Assembly: GCA_023229505.1 (NCBI GenBank)
Contig: JALNZD010000026.1
Coordinates: 1 to 56,965 of the forward strand
Direction: 5' to 3'
Length of the DNA stretch: 56,965 nt
DNA from: Bacteroidales bacterium
Lineage (GTDB): Bacteria > Bacteroidota > Bacteroidia > Bacteroidales > JAGOPY01
The notes under the pieces were generated by a model, which was given only the letters and a program-made list of their open reading frames with translations, had not been told where the DNA came from and ran no database searches. Shown in pieces: positions 51,278 to 56,965 of this stretch (position 1 is its first letter; every line of letters begins with the position of its first letter). The position numbers and the translations under genes were made by a program.

Positions 51278-51295
51278 TCCATCCCGCGGGATGGA
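51278..51295. promoter_or_regulatory. 18-base perfect palindrome between divergent promoters
   Basis: TCCATCCCGCGGGATGGA is a perfect palindrome centred about 34 bases upstream of the ligase -7 box. It could be an operator or a REP-like hairpin. A shorter CATCC-GAT-GGATG repeat lies in the second divergent gap of this cluster. Confidence 0.5.
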
Positions 51296-51316
51296 TTCCC
51301 TTCTTGCATTTTTTAC

Positions 51317-51324
51317 TACTTTTG
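51317..51324 (+). promoter_or_regulatory. -7 box (TACTTTTG) for fatty-acyl-AMP ligase 1
   Basis: TACTTTTG lies 49 bases upstream of the ATG at 51374 and 21 bases downstream of the palindrome. Confidence 0.5.
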
Positions 51325-51373
51325 CCCGGCACGTCAAGCCATTGATGAAAGGGATGAAAACCTATAAGTTATT

Positions 51374-53119
51374 ATGAAAGCTGGAATATACGACAGAAAA
51401 ACACTGACTGATCTTCTTCTTACAGTTACCAGGACTTCCCCGGACAAAGGGATCGGATTTGTTCATCCTGACGGAAACATTAATTTCATAACCTACTCTG
51501 AACTATTATCCCGGGCAAGGTTAATGATAGCAGGAATGCATGCATTGGGGATGGCTCCCGGGGACAAGGTGATGATCGTTATGACAAGAAACGAGGAGAT
51601 TATTCCCGTTCTCTGGGCCTGTTTTCTGAGCGGACTTATTCCAACCATTCTTCAACCGCCGATGTCGTTTACCGAGTTCAATCAGCCTGCCCAAAAAATT
51701 GAGAATGTTTACAGGATATTGCAGAACCCTAGGGTGATCTTGTCATCTGACCTGTTGAAAGGCTTCCAGTCGGATGTCATACCCTCGAAAAACCTTATTA
51801 ATCCCGAAAGTCTTAAAAACGATTACCCGGAACCTATTCTGTTCCAGGCAAAGGAGACAGATATTGCTTTTATCCAGTTCTCTTCAGGAAGCACAGGGGA
51901 TCCTAAAGGAATTATTCTGACCCATAAAAACATTCTTACCAATCTCGCAGCTATCAGCATCGGCCTGGACATATCTGACAATGATGTAATGGCTAACTGG
52001 ATGCCGTTATATCATGATATGGGTTTATTCGGGTTTCATCTTTGCCCGGTCTTTGCGAAAAGCAATCATTACCTCATTGATCCGGTCGATTTTGTGAAAA
52101 AACCTACGATCTGGCTTGATGTGATGGATAAAGTCAGGTGCTCCATTACCGGATGCCCCAATTTCGGACAGGCATTGCTGTTGCGGTATCTTAAAAACAG
52201 GGACGAACAGAGCTGGGATCTTTCTTCATTAAAAGGCATTGTGAACGGAGCGGAACCTATTTCAAACAGGATCATGTCCGATTTCCTGGACAGACTCTCT
52301 GTCCACCGCCTGAGGAAAGGATCCATGATGCCGGCATACGGTATGGCCGAAGCTACCCTTGCTATATCATTTTCCGAATTATTGAAAGAACCTGTAATCA
52401 CATCATTTAACCGGACAATGCTTCAAAAAGAAGGCAAGGCAAAGGTAGAAACGGATAATGCCTCGGAAATGCTGGAGCTGGTAAGTGTCGGAAAGGCACT
52501 CAATGACACGGAGATACGTGTGGTTGATGAAAAAGGGCATGAAGTGGAAGACCAGATTGACGGAAATATTCAGATCAGGGGAGCGGGGGTTACATCCGGT
52601 TATTACAACAATCCGGCTGAAACAAGAAATTCATTTGATAATGGCTGGTTAAAGACCGGAGATAAAGGATTCTTCTTCGACGGAAACCTGTACATTACCG
52701 GCAGGGTAAAAGACATCATATTTGTCCGTGGCCAGAATCTTTATTCCCATGACCTGGAAAACCTGGCCGGTAAATATTCAGATATAAGCTATGGTAAAGT
52801 AATTATCGGCGGTTGGTTCGATCCAAAGAAAGGACAGGATCAGATCATCCTGTTCCTTGTCGGCTCGCCCAACCAGGCAACATGCGAAACGTTCCTTGGC
52901 CTGCGTAATTTCTTCCGGGATACATACGGGATTACCATAGATGTTTTCGTCCCTGTCCGCTCCAACCAGGTTCCGAAGACCAGCAGCGGTAAAATCCAGC
53001 GTTATAAGTTGATTTCCAGTTATCAGAACGGAGAATTTGACGAGGTTATCGCTGAACTCAAAAAATTGATCAGGGAAAGGGAATTGAATCCAATAAATAA
53101 AATACCTTTGCAGCCCTGA
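51374..53119 (+). CDS. Fatty-acyl-AMP ligase (FAAL-like), stand-alone
   Basis: A 581-residue adenylate-forming enzyme expected to activate a carboxylic acid as acyl-AMP and load it on a carrier protein. Motifs: FSSGSTGDPKGIILTHKN near residue 169, WMPLYHDMGLFGFHL (the FAAL-type MPxxHDMGL), YGMAEATLAIS near residue 320, and the C-terminal lysine motif KTSSGKIQRY near residue 534. MPLYHDMGL and YGMAEATL point to FAAL-type rather than acetyl-CoA-synthetase-type enzymes. It is followed 13 bases later by a free carrier protein, its likely acceptor. The acid used is unknown. Confidence 0.88.
   Translation: MKAGIYDRKTLTDLLLTVTRTSPDKGIGFVHPDGNINFITYSELLSRARLMIAGMHALGMAPGDKVMIVMTRNEEIIPVLWACFLSGLIPTILQPPMSFTEFNQPAQKIENVYRILQNPRVILSSDLLKGFQSDVIPSKNLINPESLKNDYPEPILFQAKETDIAFIQFSSGSTGDPKGIILTHKNILTNLAAISIGLDISDNDVMANWMPLYHDMGLFGFHLCPVFAKSNHYLIDPVDFVKKPTIWLDVMDKVRCSITGCPNFGQALLLRYLKNRDEQSWDLSSLKGIVNGAEPISNRIMSDFLDRLSVHRLRKGSMMPAYGMAEATLAISFSELLKEPVITSFNRTMLQKEGKAKVETDNASEMLELVSVGKALNDTEIRVVDEKGHEVEDQIDGNIQIRGAGVTSGYYNNPAETRNSFDNGWLKTGDKGFFFDGNLYITGRVKDIIFVRGQNLYSHDLENLAGKYSDISYGKVIIGGWFDPKKGQDQIILFLVGSPNQATCETFLGLRNFFRDTYGITIDVFVPVRSNQVPKTSSGKIQRYKLISSYQNGEFDEVIAELKKLIRERELNPINKIPLQP
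53103..53110 (+). promoter_or_regulatory. -7 box (TACCTTTG) before the carrier protein gene
   Basis: TACCTTTG falls in the last codons of the ligase gene, 22 bases before the carrier protein ATG. The carrier may therefore also be made alone. Confidence 0.4.
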
Positions 53120-53132
53120 AAACTGTTAAGTT

Positions 53133-53369
53133 ATGACTATAGAAGACTTCATCACCAGGATTGAAGAGGAATTTGATGACCTGGAGCCTGGTGCATTAAA
53201 ACCCGAATCTAATTTCAGGGAAGCATTTGAGTGGAATTCAATCAATGCGTTGATCCTGATCGCCTTAGTTAAGACTGAATATGATGTGACGATCAATGCT
53301 GTTGACATCACCAAATCCAAAACGGTGAATGATCTTTATGCCATTATCCAGGAACGTATTGTAACCTGA
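53133..53369 (+). CDS. Acyl carrier protein, stand-alone
   Basis: A 78-residue four-helix carrier. The phosphopantetheine serine is in EWNSINALILI near residue 38; the usual DSL is replaced by NSI, but the pattern of hydrophobic residues and the following helix (VKTEYDVTINAVDITKSKTVNDLYAII) fit the family. The protein is acidic (IEEEFDDLEPG). It lies 13 bases after fatty-acyl-AMP ligase 1, which probably loads it. It is followed by a long inverted repeat that separates it from the convergent second ligase. Confidence 0.85.
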   Translation: MTIEDFITRIEEEFDDLEPGALKPESNFREAFEWNSINALILIALVKTEYDVTINAVDITKSKTVNDLYAIIQERIVT

Positions 53370-53417
53370 TTTACCCGGAACATATTGAAAAATAGTCGTT
53401 TTGCAAGGACTATTTAT

Positions 53418-53545
53418 AACCACTAAGTCACTTAGATCACCTAGGTACACTAAGATTTGGGATTTTTGAAATTTTTTAATAATCAGATCATAATCTTATA
53501 AGTCAAGCCTTAGTGTTTCTTAGTGCTCTTAGTGCCTTAGTGGTT
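53418..53545. repeat. Long imperfect inverted repeat between convergent genes
   Basis: Two 37-base arms (53418-53454 and 53509-53545) match as inverted copies at about 30 of 37 positions. Both outer ends read AACCACTAAG and both inner ends ACACTAAG. Each arm is built of CACTAAG-like units about ten bases apart. The loop is 54 bases and AT-rich. It lies between the 3' ends of the carrier gene and ligase 2, so it may end transcription on both strands. The rest of the 194-base gap shows nothing else. Confidence 0.8.
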
Positions 53546-53563
53546 AAACATTTGTAAGTTATT

Positions 53564-55615
53564 TTAATTTTCTTTAACTAACGCTAAAGCCCTCTCACAG
53601 AGTTCCCCGATGGAAATTTTTTCAAAAAAGAGGTAAGGGGGAAAGTTCACTCCATACCTTGTAAGAAAATCCTGCTGGAGCCGGACGGCTTTCATAGAAC
53701 TCAGACCATATGCTGCTATGGGTTTGGACATATCGATGCGTTCGATCGGGATTTTCAACCGGGTATGGATCCAGGCTACCAACCAGGCCTGTATGGTAAC
53801 CAGGTCGGCCAATGTGATATTGGTTTCTGCGGGCTGCGGCAATTTTTCCAGAACCGATTCACCTACTACTTCCAAGGTCTTTTGAAGAAATCCCTCCTTG
53901 CAGGCTTTTCGCTGGGTCTTTCCGCTGGATGTTTTAAAGATGCTAGCTGTACGGAGCAACTGAATAGCATAAACCTCAAGCTCAAGTTCTTCGCCAACCC
54001 GTTGCCGGATGGCTTCACAAACTGCTTCTGAATCCAGGTCCCGGATGGCTGTTCGCTCCACTTCTGCGACAATAACCAGTTTCTCTTCTTCCTCCACATC
54101 CACGGAGAAAGCGGCACTTGCATTGGAACGCAAAACAGGATGACTGGTCTCGGCAAGGTATTCAATATCCTGGGGATAATAATTTCTGCCATGAATAATT
54201 ATCAGATCCTTTAGTCTTCCGGAAATATAGAGTTCGCCCTGATGGAAGAAGCCCAAGTCGCCGGTTCGTAAGTAATTGCATGCAGGATCATCTTTGATAT
54301 GAGCCGAGAATGTTTTTTCAGTTTCTTCGGTCTTATTCCAGTAACCGGCTGTGACAACGGACCCGGAAACCCATATCTCTCCAACCTCATCGTCCTGGCA
54401 AAGAAGCAATGTCTCAGGATTCACGATCCTGACATTGGTATCCAGCCATGGGTAACCGACTCCAACCAGATACCTTACATCCGGTTCACTATCTGAAACC
54501 GGGATAATCCTGTTTTGTTCCATAGCATTGCCTGATATGCCAAGGTATACAGGACCCCTGCCGGCATCAGGACCGGAAGTGATCAATGTGGTTTCAGCCA
54601 TGCCATAACAAGGATATAGTGCCGTGGAATTGAATCCAAAATCTTTAAAGACATCCGCAAACCTCTCGAACGTCGTTTTGCGGATAGGTTCTGCCCCGCA
54701 ATAAAGGGTATTCATGGAAGACAGGTCAATCCCTTGTTTTTCCTCTTCAGAAATGCCATCAACACAAAGATCAAATGCAAAATTAGGTCCTCCACCATGG
54801 GTGCCTCTGTATTTTGAAATGGCTTTTAACCATCGGACAGGCTTCTGGAGAAAAGCCACCGGGGGGATTATTACTCCTGGAAATCCGGTATAAACTGGTT
54901 CAATAACGCCATCGATCAGGCCCATATCATGGAAACTGGGAAGCCACGTTACCGAAACACTTTTCTGAGAGAGTTCAAAGCTTTGACGGATAAAATCCAC
55001 ATTGCGAATGATATTCCGGTGAGTGACCATCACTCCTTTGGGCTGTCCCGTGGAGCCGGATGTATATTGAAGAAGCGCAATATCGGCAGGTTGGGGAGCG
55101 GGGAGGCTTGGAGGCTTGGAGGCGGGGGTTGTATTGTCAAGATTATCCGTGACCAGCCATGTTAATTGTTCTAGTTCTTCCAGGTCCGAGAAGGATCGTT
55201 CGAATAGCTGGTAAATGTCAGTGATAGAAAGAACAATGCCGGCACCGGAGTCGATTACCAGCGTTTTTATCCTGTCGAGTGAACGGTTTTTCCGGGGTGG
55301 GTATGCCGGTACAGCAATCACACCCGCATAAAAACATCCGAATAACGCTTTGACAAATTCCAGTCCGGGCGGAAACAACATCAGCGCCCGCTCACCCTGA
55401 AGATTCATTTCGATCAAACGCAGAGCGATAGCGCTGGCGGCTTGGTCTAATTTCTTGTAAGTAATCCTTTCTTCATCATCGTCACCATCCCTTAAAAAAA
55501 TAAAGGCCGTATGATCAGGGGTATGCTTTGCCCGCGTCTGAAGAATCTCAGGAAGAGTATATCTGTAAGTATCCTCTTCTGTTATCCGGTCATGAAGGAA
55601 ATTATCCAATCCCAT
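53564..55615 (-). CDS. Fatty-acyl-AMP ligase fused to a C-terminal acyl carrier domain
   Basis: A 683-residue two-domain protein. Residues 1-~585 are a FAAL-type ligase: LLQYTSGSTGQPKGVMVTHRN near residue 185, WLPSFHDMGLIDG, YPCYGMAETTLI near residue 333, and the lysine motif FKTSSGKTQRKA near residue 558. Residues ~600-683 are a carrier domain with the serine in AYGLSSMKAVRL near residue 638. The fusion means the acyl-AMP can be passed on within one protein. A G-rich octamer repeat encodes a P/A/S-rich linker (TTPASKPPSLPAPQPAD) just before the first motif. It is divergent from the KAS III gene. Confidence 0.92.
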   Translation of the reverse strand: MGLDNFLHDRITEEDTYRYTLPEILQTRAKHTPDHTAFIFLRDGDDDEERITYKKLDQAASAIALRLIEMNLQGERALMLFPPGLEFVKALFGCFYAGVIAVPAYPPRKNRSLDRIKTLVIDSGAGIVLSITDIYQLFERSFSDLEELEQLTWLVTDNLDNTTPASKPPSLPAPQPADIALLQYTSGSTGQPKGVMVTHRNIIRNVDFIRQSFELSQKSVSVTWLPSFHDMGLIDGVIEPVYTGFPGVIIPPVAFLQKPVRWLKAISKYRGTHGGGPNFAFDLCVDGISEEEKQGIDLSSMNTLYCGAEPIRKTTFERFADVFKDFGFNSTALYPCYGMAETTLITSGPDAGRGPVYLGISGNAMEQNRIIPVSDSEPDVRYLVGVGYPWLDTNVRIVNPETLLLCQDDEVGEIWVSGSVVTAGYWNKTEETEKTFSAHIKDDPACNYLRTGDLGFFHQGELYISGRLKDLIIIHGRNYYPQDIEYLAETSHPVLRSNASAAFSVDVEEEEKLVIVAEVERTAIRDLDSEAVCEAIRQRVGEELELEVYAIQLLRTASIFKTSSGKTQRKACKEGFLQKTLEVVGESVLEKLPQPAETNITLADLVTIQAWLVAWIHTRLKIPIERIDMSKPIAAYGLSSMKAVRLQQDFLTRYGVNFPPYLFFEKISIGELCERALALVKEN
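55102..55125. repeat. Octamer tandem repeat inside fatty-acyl-AMP ligase 2
   Basis: Three direct units, GGAGGCTT, GGAGGCTT and GGAGGCGG on the plus strand, encode a proline/serine-rich surface linker in the minus-strand gene. The unit is close to the GGAGGCAT repeat in the T9SS cargo gene. With 24 bases total, the frame is kept. Confidence 0.7.
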
Positions 55616-55641
55616 AGATTAAGCTGCCATTAAGTTCCGTG

Positions 55642-55649
55642 CAAAAGTA
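55642..55649 (-). promoter_or_regulatory. -7 box (TACTTTTG) for ligase 2
   Basis: TACTTTTG on the minus strand lies 26 bases upstream of the ATG at 55615. Confidence 0.5.
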
Positions 55650-55655
55650 GAAAAT

Positions 55656-55668
55656 CATCCGATGGATG
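55656..55668. promoter_or_regulatory. CATCC-GAT-GGATG inverted repeat between divergent promoters
   Basis: Five-base arms around a 3-base centre, between the -7 boxes of ligase 2 and the KAS III gene. The arms equal those in the 51278-51295 palindrome, but the centre is one base shorter, so a shared operator is only possible. Confidence 0.35.
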
Positions 55669-55680
55669 TGAAAATAAGGT

Positions 55681-55688
55681 TAAATTTG
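55681..55688 (+). promoter_or_regulatory. -7 box (TAAATTTG) for the KAS III gene
   Basis: TAAATTTG lies only seven bases before the ATG at 55696. If used, transcription would begin at or next to the start codon, giving a leaderless message. Confidence 0.35.
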
Positions 55689-55695
55689 TAGGCAT

Positions 55696-56811
55696 ATGGC
55701 AATCTTTTCTATATCAAACATACGGATTAGCGGTCTGGCGGCCGCGGTCCCCCAAAAGGAGGTTTCCAATCTTGATTACCGGTGGATTTCAGTAAAAGAA
55801 CGTAATCAACTGGTCAGGATGATTGGAGTGGAAAAGCGGCGGATCGCTGAAAAGGGGCAAACTACATCCGATCTGTGTTTTGCAGCGGCGAATAAGCTCC
55901 TGGATGATTTAAAATGGGACCGGAACGAGGTTCAGGCATTAATATTCGTTTCTCAATCAATGGACTATATTATCCCGGCTAGCTCCACAATTTTACAAGA
56001 CCGGTTATCCTTACCGAAAACATGTATGGCGCTCGACATTGGACTGGGCTGCTCGGGATATTTATATGGGTTATCGGTCATTGGCAGCCTCATGAGTCAA
56101 TCCGGTATAAAAAAGGCCCTCCTGCTTGCCGGTGATCTATCCAATATAACCTCATCTTACAGGGATAAAAGCACCTACCCACTGTTCGGGGATGCCGGCA
56201 CAGCCACGGCTTTAGAGTTTGATGAGACTGCAGTCCCTATAACCTTTAACCTCCAGACGGATGGATCGGGTCATCAGGCCATCATGATCCATGATGGAGG
56301 CGTTCGGAACTGGGTCAGTAAAAAATCCTTCACCTATAGGAAATACGGGGAGGGAATTTACAGGAATAAACTCCAGATCGCTCTGAACGGGATAGAGGTA
56401 TTCAATTTTTCGCTTCGTGAAGTGGTCCCCAATATTAAAGCTACGCTTGAATATGCCGGTAAAACCTTAAATGACTTTGATTACCTGGTCTTTCACCAGG
56501 CCAACCGGCTGATCAACGAAACCATCCGGAAAATGCTTAAAGTGGAGAAAGAAAAAGTCCCCTATTCTATTCATAAATTTGGAAATACGAGCAGTGCATC
56601 CGTACCTTTGACCATTGTTTCAGAATTGCGGGAAGAAATTAATACAAAAAAAGTCAGATTCCTGCTGTCAGCTTTCGGGATTGGATTATCTTGGGGGACG
56701 GTGCTGCTGGAGCTCGAGAGAGTGGTGTGCTCAGGAGTGTTGGAGGTCGGCACTTCCCAGTTCCCAGTTCCCAGTTCGCAGTTCCCAGTTCGCAGTTCCA
56801 ATAACCAATAA
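55696..56811 (+). CDS. 3-oxoacyl-ACP synthase III (KAS III) family enzyme
   Basis: A 371-residue condensing enzyme of the FabH fold. The catalytic triad is complete: Cys in LGCSGYLYGL near residue 118, His in VFHQANRLI near residue 266, and Asn in KFGNTSSASVP near residue 296. It should join an acyl starter with malonyl-carrier. The neighbouring carrier proteins and ligases suggest a special chain rather than housekeeping fatty-acid synthesis. The last ~25 residues (from about GTSQFPVPSSQFPV) are encoded by heptamer repeats and are not part of the fold; the family would normally end near LLELERV. Confidence 0.88.
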   Translation: MAIFSISNIRISGLAAAVPQKEVSNLDYRWISVKERNQLVRMIGVEKRRIAEKGQTTSDLCFAAANKLLDDLKWDRNEVQALIFVSQSMDYIIPASSTILQDRLSLPKTCMALDIGLGCSGYLYGLSVIGSLMSQSGIKKALLLAGDLSNITSSYRDKSTYPLFGDAGTATALEFDETAVPITFNLQTDGSGHQAIMIHDGGVRNWVSKKSFTYRKYGEGIYRNKLQIALNGIEVFNFSLREVVPNIKATLEYAGKTLNDFDYLVFHQANRLINETIRKMLKVEKEKVPYSIHKFGNTSSASVPLTIVSELREEINTKKVRFLLSAFGIGLSWGTVLLELERVVCSGVLEVGTSQFPVPSSQFPVRSSNNQ

Positions 56812-56847
56812 CCAATAACCAATGACCAATGACCAATGACCAATGAC
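56753..56847. repeat. Heptamer tandem array over the KAS III 3' end
   Basis: About thirteen contiguous 7-base units: CTTCCCA, then GTTCCCA and GTTCGCA forms, GTTCCAA, three TAACCAA and three TGACCAA, ending in TGACTCT. The unit changes stepwise along the array while the 7-base register is kept. It covers the last codons and stop of the KAS III gene and the spacer after it. Confidence 0.85.
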
Positions 56848-56866
56848 TCTTATATAACTTCTTTTT

Positions 56867-56965
56867 TCAAGCAGCTTCAAGTTGAGCGATTCTCTTCTTT
56901 AGTTGATTGATTTTCTTTTCTTTATATTTTTGTTGATAATCATCCAAGGCCTTGGGGTTAAAAGC
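56867..56965 (-). CDS. C-terminal end of an unidentified gene running off the window
   Basis: An open frame enters from the window edge and ends at a TGA at 56867-56869, giving 32 residues with a basic, coiled-coil-like sequence (DDYQQKYKEKKINQLKKRI, then AQLEAA). Regular hydrophobic spacing and the stop position suggest a real C-terminus. It is too short to name; a transposase accessory protein or a coiled-coil protein are both possible. Confidence 0.35.
   Translation of the reverse strand, partial: AFNPKALDDYQQKYKEKKINQLKKRIAQLEAA

Noticed and set aside
55696..56811. KAS III-family gene considered as the missing HMG-CoA synthase of the mevalonate pathway
   Set aside because: The Cys-His-Asn triad and overall blocks fit FabH-like enzymes, and the neighbours are ligases and carriers, not mevalonate genes.
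56753..56847. Heptamer array considered as a CRISPR array
   Set aside because: Units are 7 bases with no spacers and no cas genes are nearby; it is a simple tandem array.

Overview
The window looks like a chromosomal piece of a Bacteroidota genome. The evidence is: a type IX secretion (T9SS) gene block (PorP/SprF, GldK, GldL, GldM, GldN) plus a T9SS cargo protein and a PorW/SprE-like lipoprotein; families typical of the phylum (GYDIA-type GHMP kinase, DUF4468, Bacteroidota-type LptE, AtpZ); and many copies of the Bacteroidota -7 promoter box TAnnTTTG a short distance upstream of genes. A full mevalonate block argues against Bacteroides itself, which uses the MEP route, but genus or family cannot be fixed from the sequence. 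I see no rRNA, tRNA, CRISPR array, complete insertion sequence or prophage.

Layout. 1-2.3 kb: a T9SS cargo gene and a repeat-rich spacer. 2.3-6 kb (+): yicC, gmk, nadD and a lipoprotein, tightly packed. 6-15.1 kb (-): a small DUF4468 gene, then the isoprenoid operon fni, mvaA, GYDIA kinase, mvaD, mevalonate kinase, rlmN, then ade and an ArsR regulator. 15.2-20.2 kb (-): a sigma-54 activator, lptE, an unknown TPR-like gene, secG, groES and groEL. 20.3-26.6 kb (-): recG, pheT and an unusually long nucleotide-sugar dehydrogenase. 26.7-35.2 kb (-): an M23 peptidase, rseP, porP/sprF and gldKLMN. 35.4-40.7 kb (+): porW/sprE-like gene, bactofilin, atpZ, a four-helix membrane protein, folE and fabD. 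40.7-49.5 kb (-): surface-sugar genes (wbpE-, wbpD-, wbpB- and wbpA-like genes for UDP-2,3-diamino-glucuronate sugars, then galE, a GT-C type membrane protein, rfbB and a PHP tyrosine phosphatase). 49.7-56.8 kb: a B12-binding radical SAM protein, two fatty-acyl-AMP ligases (one fused to a carrier protein), a free carrier protein and a KAS III enzyme, arranged around two divergent promoter regions.

The last block is the best candidate for something undescribed. Two ligases, two carrier domains, a condensing enzyme and a radical SAM enzyme could build an unusual acyl chain, possibly one placed on the amino sugar made by the neighbouring wbp-like operon. Each half has known relatives; the combination is my inference.

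A second theme is short tandem repeats. Heptamers sit exactly on gene junctions and supply start codons, stop codons or C-terminal codons (mvaD/mevalonate kinase, wbpE/wbpD, upstream of wbpB, KAS III C-terminus). An 11-base repeat with helical phasing lies upstream of yicC. Octamers and small palindromes are inserted inside coding regions, and long imperfect hairpins lie in intergenic gaps. Because 7 is not a multiple of 3, copy-number change in the heptamers would alter reading frames or spacing at these junctions.
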